DNA of 64,000 nt from contig OW203985.1 of the NCBI GenBank assembly GCA_934047225.1, forward strand, positions 6,279,501 to 6,343,500, given 5' to 3'. Positions within the stretch are counted from its first letter, which is position 1, and each line of letters opens with the position of its first letter. Source of the DNA: Ypsolopha sequella. Taxonomy: Eukaryota > Arthropoda > Insecta > Lepidoptera > Ypsolophidae. The position numbers and the translations under genes are program-made. Of this stretch, positions 11,890 to 24,100 are shown one piece after another. The notes beneath the pieces were generated by a model, which saw nothing but the letters and a program-made list of their open reading frames with translations, was not told where the DNA came from and did not search any database.

Positions 11890-12432
11890 CATTTTTAAGG
11901 TTCCGTACCTAAAAGGTACAAAAGGGACCTTTAAGGTGAGACTCCGTTGTCCGTCCGTATGTCACAGCCTCATAACTTTAGCACCGTTAAAGATAAAGAC
12001 ATGAAATTAGGCACAAAAATAACATTATTTTGCCCACATATAACAGTGTCAAAAAAAAATTTAATTTGAAATTGTCCTTAAATATTTCCAAAACAAAAGT
12101 GAGAAAATAAAAAATATTATCCTAAAAATACAAAAGCTGATTGTAAAAATATATACTTTTACTATATTTACTGGCACTGGTTTCGAGAAATAATATATAG
12201 TTTGGCTATATTTAATTGCATCTATTTCGAGAAATCCTTGAAAAATCATCTTATATCCAAAACTGGTGGACAAAAAATATGAAAAAAAAAATCTTGGTAA
12301 TATGTGTTTACGTATAGATTACGGGAAAAATAATGCGGTTGAGAAATTCACGACAAAAAATGACAACATTTAATTTATCATCGGAACCCTAGGTAAGTAC
12401 GCGAGTCTGACTCGCACTTGGCTAGTTTTTTT
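11890..12432 (-). repeat. Dispersed repeat family G, near full-length copy
   Basis: Starts GGTTCCGTACCTAAAAGG and ends GAGTCTGACTCGCACTTGGC followed by a T-run. It is the inverse orientation of the 57.8-kb copy. Confidence 0.75.
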
Positions 12433-13181
12433 TACAGAGATTCTCTTGCGTGTTGCCGGTAGTCGGCCAATTTTCAAGTCAGATTTTTTTTTACTGTGAA
12501 AACTAATTGTTCGTGTTCAGATGTCTCCACGTTTCCTCCCACTTATTTCACCGACATACACACAAAAACTATAAGTACACACATACCTACTTATATTTCT
12601 CACGCACACTAATAGTACACATGCACAAAGAGCCCGGTGGACAACAGCTCACATCTCTTGACATTGGGTCTCGCATGAGGCTTATTTTTGGCCTGATGCG
12701 TTCGCAAGCGTCACGCCCCCTCACAATATCTCCTGCTATCTATGGTCAGGACGTTAGCAGATGGAGATCTTTAGACTGCCTACCACTCTGCAAAGCAAGC
12801 GTGAGTTTCGTATTTTCTTGAGTTTCCGAACGTAGTCATCGAACCGAGCAGCGGCCAACAACCACCCACCGAGTTCATACTGCGTATGAATAAAATTGCA
12901 CGAGCATTAAAAATCATAACATTTGTTCCCTTCGTATTACAGCTCCGGTTATACCGGTGGATTTAGGTAAACCCTTAGCAAAGAATATTAATTTTTACTA
13001 CGTACGTAAAGAAGTTTTAGTACAGTACAACGTTCAGAGGTTCCAATGATGTACCTTCTCTCGTCGCACGACCAAGAGAAATGAACGCATTTCCCTCCTC
13101 AGCGTTTATTCGTTGCCGCTTCGATTCGAGCGCGTCAGTTGTTCTTGTGATGGCGTTGTGTTGGCATCAGCGAACTAATAG
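12433..13181. other. No recognisable gene
   Basis: A 104-codon plus-strand open frame at 12507-12821 lacks conserved blocks and passes through CA-rich simple sequence. Nothing else is seen. Confidence 0.5.
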
Positions 13182-13300
13182 TAGTTTATGCTACAAGGGC
13201 GCAAAGGAATAAGTTACGAGGACGATTTAAAACACGAGCGTAGCGAGTGTTTTAAACGTAACCGAGTAATTTATTGCTTTTACGCCCGTGTATCATACTA
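13182..13300. mobile_element. Palindromic MITE, 119 bp
   Basis: TAGTTTATGCTACAAGGGCG is matched in inverse by ACGCCCGTGTATCATACTA, with a central palindrome AACACGAGCGTAGCGAGTGTT. Confidence 0.7.
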
Positions 13301-16300
13301 CATTTTTCAATGCATAGTGTGAGGAAATGAAAACAAATATAATCTTGTGAACTTTAAATTATAATTGGCTCAAAAGAACTGTATCCAGAGCCGTTAAACA
13401 GTGGAAAAAAAGTATAACGTCTATGAAAGGCTGCAGGTTAGCCAACCATTGTAAACAAATAAAAAAAAATAATAATAATAAAGCCCTAGGGCAAAATAAT
13501 CGACTTTCTGTCCGGTTTTGATGCATAAAAAGTGGGCCTTTACGAGCACATGCATTGAAAAATTTTATATACATCCCTTCCTAGGATTATGGCCCCACGA
13601 CACGGAGGTTGTGTGTGATTTTGAGTATACTACACGTACGTACTCACTACGATAATAGCAAATGATTGGCTAGTGATTATCACGCCATTCCGATTCCAGC
13701 CAATCATAGACTTGAGTCGGACCGAAAATAATGGACCTAGTCGTAGTCTTCATGTTACTGTACTAAAGACGAAAATGTAAAAAGCACTATACCTACGTGG
13801 TAATGTGTCAATCGTTTATAAGGTTATTTCGTTTTAAGAGTTTTTGGTTTTGAATTTATTAAAATTTAGAATACTTAAGCATAAAAACTGATGCCGTGAC
13901 TCTTGCAGTGTTTGCTCGAGTTGCTTATGCACCATTTCACGGTGCAACACGGCATTTTGTTATAATTTTGTTGTGCTCACTAGTGCGGACGGCGCACCGC
14001 GCAGCGCAAGACTGATCAACGTAATACATATAAATATAAGCATTGCCCACCTGGGCACATAAATGGTGGCGTAAATTTTTAAGCGAGTTTATGCTTCCAT
14101 AAAATTTTAGTTCGTTGGTTGGCATGTGATTGGTAGTAGTCGTTTTTGATACGGTAAAGTTCTGTTTGCGAATTTAGATGATGGAACCTCTCGAATCTTG
14201 TAACAGCAGTTTCAGCATCGTATTTTAATTTGAATTAGAGGCAATCGCTGTTTACCCTTCACATTTAATTGGAAGCAGGTATATAGTTGAATACAGTCAC
14301 AGCCGCAGGCAAATCTCGAGATGAACCGCCGCCGTCTCGAGAGGCTACCTGTGTTCAGCAGACTTTGCAAGATCTGAGGTATTGAAGCCAAGCTTGCGGA
14401 TTTATAGATTCAAGATTGTTTGCCACTTCATGGTGTGTTATGTTTTTATCCGGTTGAAAGTTGGACGATCTCACATCTTGACATCTTCTTTATCTTCAAG
14501 TAGGTTTGTTTGTTTTACCCTTGATCCTGGCATCGATCTATTGTAAATAAATTGTTATCGAAAATCAATAATTCTACAGATAAAGCTAATAACTACAGGT
14601 AGATATTCAGAAAAACCCATGAATCTTTTGAAACGGAATATATTGTCATATAGGTTACAGGTCGCGTCCTGTTAAAAGAGCGCTGGCGGCGATTGTATCT
14701 ATTGTATGGTTTCAATTATATTTAGTGATATTCTATCTAATATATTTTTCAATGGACCTACCAATAACCAATATACGAAGCCGCGAGCGAAAGGCTAGTT
14801 CAAAAATAAAACAACAGGCCTAGTACTTTCATGCGCGAGTGTACCCATGCGCAAACCTATCGCTCTGTACTTGTAGTCCCCGGAAACCCGCCTACAAAAA
14901 AAACAAAATTTAGCTACGGGTGAAATACAACAAGTCTTCTATAATGGCTATCGTTTTGTACAGATCGAGTCTGCATGTGTTATTCTTTCTGCTTGATAAG
15001 TACATAATAAGTAGCATAAGCAATGCTCCACATTAAAAAATACTGCAATAAATTACACGTGTTGGGCGTCATGTTGTTGTCGCATTTGATGACATCAACA
15101 ATGAGCAGAAAACTTTGTTAATTCTACAAAAATATATTCTGAAATCGTAGGCAGCATGAGCAATCAACTACTTCTCATAAAGTGTTCTGAGCCTGACTCG
15201 GCAGCGCCGGAAATGGCCTCGAAAAGAGCTTGTAACAGCCAGAGTTATGACTTCGAGAGCTCTTTTGGCGGCTATCTCCTAGCAAACGTATCACGGGTTA
15301 ATGCCGTTCAAATATCACCTCTAAAGCTACGTCCTATGATGCAATTCTAAAGCAAAGTTGCAAAAACGCGCAAGTCGGCATATTGGGAGTGCAATATGGC
15401 TACCGGAGTGCAGATATGTGTACTTAGGCTTCAACGACAGATTTACTATTCTATAATTCTCATTTCAAATGCGGGCTACCGACTAGGTTTTTCCGTTTCC
15501 TTCGAAGAAATATAATCTGCAATGATTCTCGCTGCAAACATTTTACAGCATGGAGCTTAGAGCTGCGACGATAAAAACGTCCAGGGCATCGAGTATGCTG
15601 TTCACAGAGCTCGTCAAAAGATCTTCGCTGCAGTGGGCCGAGCTATAAAAACAAGCAGCCACAGCGCATACGAATATCGTGTTAGAGTACGGAAGCAAGT
15701 CCCGTGTATTAAGTAATTTTGGTTCATATTTCAATGTGAATAAGGACTTTGCTGTGGACTCCTTTCGTGATACGTCCTTTACTGCAGCCATACCAAGGCA
15801 AGGCATTGGTTTACCTGACACGATGCTACCGGATAACGAGCTTTTTTGATTCAGTGTGCATTTGAGAATCACATTGTTCGGAAATATTTTCGCAATGTTA
15901 CATAATAAGCGATAACCTCTCAAAAGATCACAGAGCAAGGTCAATGCCAGCCGAACAAAGAGCGCGAAAGTGGTTTAACATTACGTAGGTCTCGTGTCGC
16001 GGAACCCGCGGATAATTGCGATGTAATCCATCGCGGAGGCGACTGCGCCGGCGGTTTCCATATACGGCACGAGCGCAGCTTGCACTCGCATAGAAGAACA
16101 GCTGACCGCTGGCACGCGCCCATACAACATCCATATTTATGTCGTAAAAACAAGTATAAAATCGAAATGCTATGAAATATCAGACCAGTTTGAAACAGGC
16201 GCCTCGGCAATTACGCAATAAGTAGTTGTCGATAAACGGTCGCGCGATGGGCTAATAAATCAAACGGTTCTAGCAAGGGAGGAAGGAATAATCGATTACA

Positions 16301-16650
16301 TTTTTTTTTTCGTTTTTACAAGCTGCGTTCTGAAAGCGGCCGCTTGATTCAATTCATCGGCATGTCACTGGCATCGCAACGAGTTTTCGCCACTCCCTTT
16401 TTTGTCAACAATAGCGTTTTGCCTGAAATACGGTAACGATATCTTATCCGTGTTGTCTTAACAATAGACGTGTTATCTCAGAATTAGATTATGAAATGAG
16501 TCTTAGAAACTGATGAAATACAATACCTACAAAATATTCGCCCGTAAGGTGGATACACAGTCGTAGTTTATTTTACGCAGCGTCATTTATGTACGGCAGG
16601 GGTGTAAACTTCTAAAGCCAGTGCAAAGTCTCTTCGAAAGCTATACTGAA
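13301..16650. other. No supportable gene
   Basis: Mostly single-copy sequence. A TCTCGAGA-bounded 29-bp palindrome lies near 14316, a CCGCGAGCGAAAGGCTAGT repeat end near 14780, and a 133-codon minus-strand open frame at 15543-15944 (slightly GC-rich surroundings, no recognisable domain, no convincing splice context). A short candidate on the plus strand at 15156-15350 is no stronger. Confidence 0.45.
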
Positions 16651-17254
16651 TAGGGTTGCCAGATATTGTTTGATCCTGTAAGGGACAAATGCAAAAATTT
16701 GGCAAAAAAAAAAACGGGATTAGAAATTTTCCCCCGGGACAAATGAAAAACATGTATTTTACGTTCTTATTTTTATGTGCTTTTATTGCTAGTTATATTT
16801 TAAAGAAGATCGTTGAGTTTTAATATATATTTATTTGATTTCTCATATTTTATAAAATCCGGCGTACATTTGTTGCGCACGTCAGTCCATTTCAATGCCA
16901 TCTGCGAAAAAAATCCTCTTTACAAAGAAATTGGAACAAGGGATACTGAAGATAAACGATATAATTAGAAAAATGTAAGGGGTTTCATTCCTGGAAAACC
17001 CTTCCATTATTTTCTTCCACTTCTCAATTGCACCTATACTCAATACTTTGGTCATCAAACAGCGTTGCAATTTCCAGGCTTTTTTTTTAATAATTTGAAA
17101 TAATATATTGAAATAATTCGGTCATGCGCGACGCGGTGCCTAATATTAATCGAATAATGTTGAAATACGGGACAGAGGCTGTCCCGGCAGGAAGTTTAAA
17201 ATGATGCCTGAAATATGGGACGTCCCGGGAAATACGGGACGTCTGGCAACCCTA
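16651..17254 (-). mobile_element. hAT element, internally deleted, with 8-bp target duplication
   Basis: The termini are TAGGGTTGCCAGA and its complement TCTGGCAACCCTA, flanked on both sides by ATACTGAA (16643-16650 and 17255-17262), a perfect 8-bp duplication as expected for hAT. At 604 bp it is far shorter than an autonomous element. Confidence 0.9.
16850..17070 (-). pseudogene. hAT transposase C-terminal dimerisation domain remnant
   Basis: The minus strand encodes FIFSIPCSNFFVKRIFF, matching the SIPxSNAxVERxFS core of the hAT dimerisation domain. After a frameshift near 16895 it continues as ALKWTDVRNKCTPDF, the normal downstream block. The N-terminal zinc finger and RNase H-like catalytic domain are absent, so it cannot encode a working transposase. 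Confidence 0.8.
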
Positions 17255-20200
17255 ATACTGAAACTTGCACGCAAAGCAATAAGATTGTCTGTTATGGAGC
17301 CAGCAACGAAAACATCATGCCAAGCTAATATGAAAGGTCTAACGTTGATGACTGATACTACCTGCTGCGTAAATGGTTATCTAATTGTACTAATGTATAA
17401 TGCAAATAGCATGGTAGGTAGACAGATATAGTTCAGAGAAAAAATGGAAAAGACTGGAAGAAAGTTAAAATGGCCTGTTATACGATCAGCAAAATATAAG
17501 GATGTTGGGGACCCGATAACAAAAAAGTCTCTGCAGTTACACAATATACAGATTCCGTAAGTGATCCAAAAAATCTTTATCTCGCACAGATTTTTTTCGT
17601 TTCCCCTTTTCAGACTTGACTAAGATACTTTTTAACTTTATGCCGCGGACAAATACTGAGACCCCACTAAATGACGGAAACCAAAAATCAGAAGCCAGTA
17701 GCCATTTAGAAGATTTTATTGAAAGTCAAGACCACCTAGTGGCAGATGATTTGCATCATTATGATAGAGGAGTCGTCCGTTTGTACATTAAAGAAAAATC
17801 TACCGGATTTCTAACGATATATTAAACATTATATCCATGGCCACCTGCACTATTAACATCTGTAGTTAAACCATGAAATTGCATCAGAAAAAGCAATTTC
17901 AGGTTCGAGTATAATATTAATTCTGCAAGGTGTAAACTTTCGCATTTAGAATGGCATAAAAATATACGTTTAGTTTGTTGAAAATGTTTTCGAGCTGTCT
18001 TCAGGTAATGTTACGTGTGACTTAAAAGAACAAAAAATGCAAAATAATATAACAATGGTGCAAATATTTTGCAAAGACGAATAACATAAAAAACAAATGA
18101 CGTTTACAATTGACGTTTTAATTACGATCTAGCCAAAAGAAAAATCACACAGATTTGTTTTTCGCAAGGATAAGGACTTCATGAATCACAGAAACTCCCC
18201 ACACGTGACTTGCACCAAGCAATACTCGTAATCTTAGCAGTTTTACAACTGTTGAACGAGGTCATTGCCGCCGCCGTATTTCATGCGGGACATCTCACGG
18301 AAACACTGCTTTACACACGAGCGTCGGTAATGACGTCATTATGTGATGCGCGGGCGCTTTGACCATTTGCGCTAGCGTTCACTGCACCCTTACTCACACC
18401 CCCTCAAACATAATTTGAATACATTATTTTCTTAACAAAGACCTTATTGTCCAAAATTGGTACAAAAGTATTTGAAATGTAAATAATCAAAGTCGAAATG
18501 AAAGATTCCTTGTTTTACTCGTAACAATAAAGGCCGTTTCCAACACCGCCTAATTGCTGCAAGAAATTAAGGAGAGAAACAGAATCCCTTCTGCGAAGGT
18601 TCTAGCTGTAAGTTTTATGGCCTTTCGCAGCGGATAAAGAGAGGCCCATTAGCGGAACTTGTCCTGTAACTTTCCAAGTTTATTGGGGACGTGCTGGGGG
18701 CTTCCTAAACCGGCTTCCCCACCTGCCCCCTGAACCAGTCGCGAGGTGTTTGCCCATAGCTTTACTCGGAATTATTCAAAACTCTGCTGAATTATCTGAA
18801 TACCTCTGGATTAATATGGTGTTGATGATAACATCAACACGGTGCTCTTTTAATTGGCGGCTTGTTCTTTCTGGGATGGAATATTAAATGATAACTTTAT
18901 TCGCAGGTATAATGCTTGTCTTGAATGATATCGGTTTGTTTCATAAGTTTATCAAGACACATATCGATGGTGCCGCCGTAATTACAAACTGAGTTGAAAT
19001 GTCGCGTAATGGCGATAAATATCGATGCGTTCCAGGTTTATACAACAAACCGTCTTTGTGATTTCTTGCCTAATTTTTTACTGGATGATGCATAAGAAGT
19101 AAGCTTACCTAGTACCTTCGTCTAAATGGTGTTGCTGCTCAATATCTTACCTGAAAACAAGATATTAGGTATTAACCAACAACACAAATACGTATCTAAA
19201 TTTCTAATGCCAGCTCCGAGATCTAAAAACATTCCCAAAGGTAAGTTATTCACCACAGGTAGCAACGCATGCGAAATCGATACAGCTAGGTGTTTACGCA
19301 TCCCATATTCCTACGGTATTGGCACGCGAGATTACCATCCCATTTAGTTCGTCTGCGCCTCTTGAATTGGGTTTCAAAGCCCATGAGATATTGATAGTTG
19401 TTTTATGGGCCACGAGCGTCTCTGGCCATAAATAACTGAATGTCTTGTGAAATTGACGCTCCGAGACAACTACAAATTGGAGATGCCAAGATGAACAATA
19501 TGTTTACGCGATATCTTTGCGATTTGCAAGACTATCTTCGATGTGTTTTATTATTGCATAGTGTTCTTCATCACTATAATTTTTAGAGATCTGCAGTGTT
19601 TACCACGACAATTTCGATTAATTGGCAGTAGTAAAAATGTTTGCAATTAATTCAAGTGGGTTGTAATTATAATGATGAAGGTTCATGGTTTATTCATGTT
19701 ACGCAATTCAAGGGTAATTACATCACATTTAGCGCGCGCCTCGGAAAAAGGGCTGTCGATACGTCACCTGTCGTTCGACGTTATTGACATTTTATAGACA
19801 AGGGTTACCCCTCTCGACTTCTGAATGCACTCTTATGAATTTTAATCAACTCAACGGTGCGGCGCGGCGGCGCAAAAAGTAGTTCCGTTTTCCTCAGAAG
19901 AAAGATCAAATTCTACATTAGAACCAATTATCCCATGTGAAATTTCGAGACACGCGTCAACGCTGCTTGGGTGGTTGAAGTAATTACGAAATACCTTTAA
20001 TACATCAGTCTTAAATGAAAAGGGGACGCGAAGTTTGATGGCGTCGTAAACTTTGGAAACTTGGAGGAAACCGCCCGAAACCGTTTTCCGATGCCTTTAA
20101 CGTAAAATGGCCACATTACAGTGTTGAGTAAACTCGGCACTTTAAAGCAGAAACTGTCGCGTCAGCCCGACAAATGATAATGAGCGTGAAGAAGCAAAAT

Positions 20201-21189
20201 TAAACAATCTATACAAACATCAAGCTGGGGGTCTTCCTAAAAAAATAATATAAGCCATTAGCAGTCCCCTTACATTCTCTGCTGGGGGGAATTACGTGCG
20301 TATGGGTCCTGTGTTTGTATGTGGTTCCACAAAAACACACATGAACGTTGCTTTCCTATTGTGTATATGTCACATCGTTGAATTGTTATCAAGCGATGAC
20401 CGTTTAAGATAAGGAATCGTGGAATTATAATGCTTTCATTTCTTTTTGTATTTGTAACATTGTATTACAACAACTGACTAGGTCATTGTCAATGTCTTAA
20501 TCTACAATAACGAAAAGTCACGGTCTATGCGACATACTTGATATGAACAACTTCACAGATGATAAGATGTGACATGGATGAAATTTCGAGGAAATTATAA
20601 ATTGCACAGATATAATATGCAGCGCAAGTGAAGGTATAGAACAATAAATCGGTTTATACTAAAGACGTGCCAAGTCAAAAGCACCCGGAATAGAAGTTGT
20701 TTGACTCGTTAAGGAATTCGCCATGTGCACCAGGAAACTTAAACTTGATTTAAATTCTTTTGCAGTCAATAATTTTCAGTATTTTAAATACTTGCTTTGC
20801 TTGTTTTGTCATTTGCTTCCCTTATGCATAATTATATAACAAATAACCAAGATATCTTTTGCAATTGCAATGGTACGAACAAAAAATATATTTGACATTT
20901 ATGTCAAATCATAGAGGTAATCTACGTGTCAAAGAGAAGAAAGAGACACTTACATTACATACCAACGTAACAAATTCCTATGTTCAGCCATAGCATAGGG
21001 TCAAATGAAAGCCATAAGTTAATATTTTTAAATATTTATGAACTTAAGTTAGTTTTCCGCAAAAACAATGAAATATGGCCAAAAATGTATCACCTCGAAA
21101 CGGTTTTTTCAATCAGCATCCAATTGACAGGGTATCAGGTATATCAGGCAGGATGACATTTTAAACTGTGATCACGATCATAGCAGATT
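17255..21189. other. No confirmed gene; candidate exon and regulatory sequence
   Basis: Largely single-copy. At 17616-17825 (plus) a 69-codon frame follows a pyrimidine-rich CCCCTTTTCAG; its peptide (SHLEDFIESQDHLVADDL) looks protein-like, but upstream frames do not join it in phase. Near 18240-18400 a GC-rich patch holds a TGACGTCA site. At 19.8 kb there is a GGCGCGGCGGCGC patch. These could be regulatory DNA of a gene outside the window; that is inference. Confidence 0.35.
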
Positions 21190-21196
21190 TATACTG

Positions 21197-21213
21197 TCTG
21201 TCTGTCTGTCTGT
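21197..21213. repeat. Microsatellite (CTGT)n
   Basis: About four perfect CTGT units. It is followed by AGTTTACACGGGTAGAGTA, a repeat piece found again near 47331. Confidence 0.8.
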
Positions 21214-21528
21214 AACGCCTAGTTTACACGGGTAGAGTATATAGGAAGTCGAGTGCGAAGTTTTAAAAGCACCATTACATTACTAGCCAAATGTCAACGA
21301 TTGCAAGAAGGTGCTATAAATTGGGTGTCTACATGGTTTGCAGTCAAAAGCGATAAAAGAAGGTTCTACTACCATCCGGCGCAAACCTCCATTCAAACAC
21401 TAACACAAAATTGTGAGGTGTGTATGGAATGTTATTAATTTTTATAATATTTTAGGCTGTGTCGTATATACGTGGGATACTCAGAAAATGTTGCGAAAGT
21501 AAAAAAAAAATGACAGTAAATTAAATTA

Positions 21529-22860
21529 TTAAATTAAAATCTTTTCAAAGAACTCCCCACCAGCATCTATACAAAGTTTCAAGCGTCTAAACCAATTTCG
21601 AAACACTTTTTTCTCGAACGCTGTTAGTGCATCTTCCGGCGATGAAAACTGTATTCCTTTGAGTTGATTTTTTACTTTAGGGAATAAAAAGAACACACAC
21701 GGTGCTAATTCAGAGCTGTAAGGAGGGTAACCCAAAAGTTTAACTAGTGTGCTATCCAGGAAGTCCCTCGTTTTGAGCGCTGAGCAGGGTGGGATTTCGT
21801 AGTATAATTATACTATTTGTACCATATTTTCATGACAAGTAGTATGTAGTATCGTAATGGAACTACGTAAAAATACCATGATTTTATCTTCAGGCCGACC
21901 GACTTGTTTTATTGGTTGAGACGTTTTGTTTTTTAACATTTACCCTACAATATAGGGAAATTGCATCGAATTTATGCCATCTGACGAGATTTTACGTCGA
22001 GTCAATGCCAAGGACGAAGTTCCGGTCGACGAATTGGCTGAGATAGAGATCCAGTTGCCTCAATTTAAAAAAATTGTAAATATTTTTAGTAAATTTTTTA
22101 AAAATTTCACTAACAAACAGGCTATTTTATTTCAATTCAAAACAAAAATCGACGAAATAAAAAACGTAGTATAATTTTAGCCAAGTAGTATATTTTTAAT
22201 TCCAATAGACAATAATTTTCCGAGGGTCTGAATCCAACCCTGGCGCTGAGTGCGCTGCGCTGGCGCGTTGTCATGGTGAAATAGTAGCCTGCTGCGGATC
22301 TCCGTGGTGTTCGGTCGCTTGTTGCACACAGCAGTGAAAACATTTGGCAAGCTTTTGATAGTATACCATGCGGTATTGATGGTACCTTGATTTCGTAAAG
22401 GAATTGACAACAAACACCCCGTCAAATTGAACAAACTAGCGATCAAAATCTTCCCTGCGCTTCTCGATCGTTTTACTTTGGTACCAACGCGTTTTTAAAC
22501 AGCCAAACTATCGACTATAATATTATATATACTATATATAATATTATAGAGCTTCGTTTCTGGATCGTATTAACAAATCCAAGATTTAATAATGTCGTAA
22601 ACACGTCGAGACGAGCCTGCTTCAAATTTAGCAATCATGTCATTGCAGCATTTGATGCAGACCTGCCCTGCTTCTGAGCAGCGGTGAGGTTTTGCAGCAC
22701 CCAGCGCAAAACTATCCTCCTCACGCGAAGGTGCTCGTGTAAAATATCGTGAATGCTCCCCGATACAATCTGCAATATGTGCTGAATCTCTTCATACGCA
22801 ATTCGCCTATTCTCTTGAATTAAGGCGAATGAATACGCCAACTGCAATTTGGACCTGTCT
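21529..22860 (-). pseudogene. Mariner transposase, fragmented and inactive
   Basis: Three pieces lie in order on the minus strand. One at 22847-22635 (QENRRIAYEEI, HEHLRVRRIVLRWV) is the N-terminal/linker part. One at 22446-22180 contains the second catalytic block, FHHDNAPAQRT. One at 21735-21529 contains GYPPYSSELAPCVFFLFPK and the NWFRRLKLCIDAGGEFFEK end. In the third motif the catalytic Asp is Val (APCVF instead of APCDF). About 450 bp of foreign sequence separates the second and third pieces, and the segment with the first Asp is not found. Confidence 0.85.
21750..22185. mobile_element. Unidentified insertion inside the mariner fossil
   Basis: The sequence interrupts the transposase between KLLSIGI and LLGYPPY. 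CGTAGTATAATT occurs near both inner edges (about 21795 and 22166). A 66-codon plus-strand frame (21974-22174) is present, but its product is not recognised. Confidence 0.4.
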
Positions 22861-23180
22861 TTGAAGGCCTATACTCCTCCCACAAGGGTGGTCCAAAAAC
22901 TTTCATAAAAATATATGATAGGCATTATAGAGTCAAAAATAAATTTAAAGTTTCATATACTGTTTTTTTATTGTAAGTTTTGACAAAAAAAAATCGAAAG
23001 TCATCGAAAGTTTCACATGATTAAACACAAGAATTCTCTTACTCCTTCCAAACGCCTAAAGCGATTTTAATTATTATTTCACCAAATTATAGGAAACTTT
23101 TAGATCTAAAAAAATTCAAGATCAAATTTTTTTCCGTTCATGGCGTCCATGTGAAAAGTATTATTTTCTCCTATTTTGCG

Positions 23181-23836
23181 GGGTTATTCCCAGGACTCCA
23201 AAGTTCATTGTTCTCAAAAAAGTAAAATTTAATACAGAGATTCCCATGACTCCAAAATTTTATTCGTAGAAAATATTCAATTCTCACCGGCTCCAAAAGA
23301 TATCATGTACAGTCACATTGTACATAAATAACGAATTCAAGTAGAAGCATATAAATATACTACAGTGCACTACGAAGCGTTTCTTTTCTTGTACTTAATG
23401 AGGAAAAACGCAATGAAGGTGCCAATAACGACATAGTAAACTGATGCACCGTCTTAAAATATATAAAAACGTAGATGGATAAATAATTAAAATATTAGGT
23501 GATTTGATATACTCTATATTAAAATATTTGTAAAAAAATCACAGCTAAACACAGTTTTTATTGTTAAGGACATGTTTTATTACAGTTAATCAGCCTTAAA
23601 ATGATAAATTAACACAATTTTAAAAATTAAACGCTTTCCAAAAATTTTAAACAGAACGCTATAAGGGTTTCACTGACATGGTTCTAGCTTTTAGTAAAAC
23701 TATGTGTTCGTCCTGTTATGCATTTATGTACAGTTAATCTTTTGGAGCCGGTGAGAATGAAATTATGATAATAATAAATATTAAATTGAATTTTTGGAGC
23801 CTTGGGAAGAAATTGTTGGAGCTCTGGGAATAACCC
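23181..23836. mobile_element. Foldback element with triple subterminal repeats
   Basis: The left arm GGGTTATTCCCAGGACTCCA is matched in inverse by GGAGCTCTGGGAATAACCC at the right. Each arm carries three degenerate copies of a TTCCCA.GACTCCAAA unit (left near 23187, 23244, 23281; inverted at right near 23739, 23792, 23816). The centre is AT-rich and non-coding. Confidence 0.75.
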
Positions 23837-23929
23837 ATTTTGCGCTAGCCGGAGACGTAGTGGTTGTCGTAACGAACATTATTTCAATGTCGTTTCCGTT
23901 GATATTTGTACCGACACACATCGAGTTGC

Positions 23930-24100
23930 TTATTTAGCGTGGTCATACGCCTTAAATTCGTTATACCAGCGGTACACGGTTGCCTTAGAAGGGCTTTCAT
24001 CCATAATTGCCATTTTGAAGTCTATTACATCGTCCGGCTTTAGGCGACATTTGAAATCGTAAAAAATCATCGCGGGAAAATGTTCCCGACGCAGATCCAT
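23930..24100 (-). pseudogene. Mariner transposase N-terminal fragment
   Basis: The 56-codon frame MDLRREHFPAMIFYDFK ... SKATVYRWYNEFKAYDHAK matches the N-terminal helix-turn-helix region of mariner transposases (REHFRAMIFYDFK and TVYRWFNEF are typical) and then hits a stop. It is in the right order and orientation to be the 5' end of the fossil at 21.5-22.9 kb, separated from it by the foldback insertion, though a separate element is possible. Confidence 0.7.

Noticed and set aside
15543..15944. 133-codon minus-strand open frame
   Set aside because: No family resemblance, no promoter or splice context, and the length is not exceptional for this base composition.
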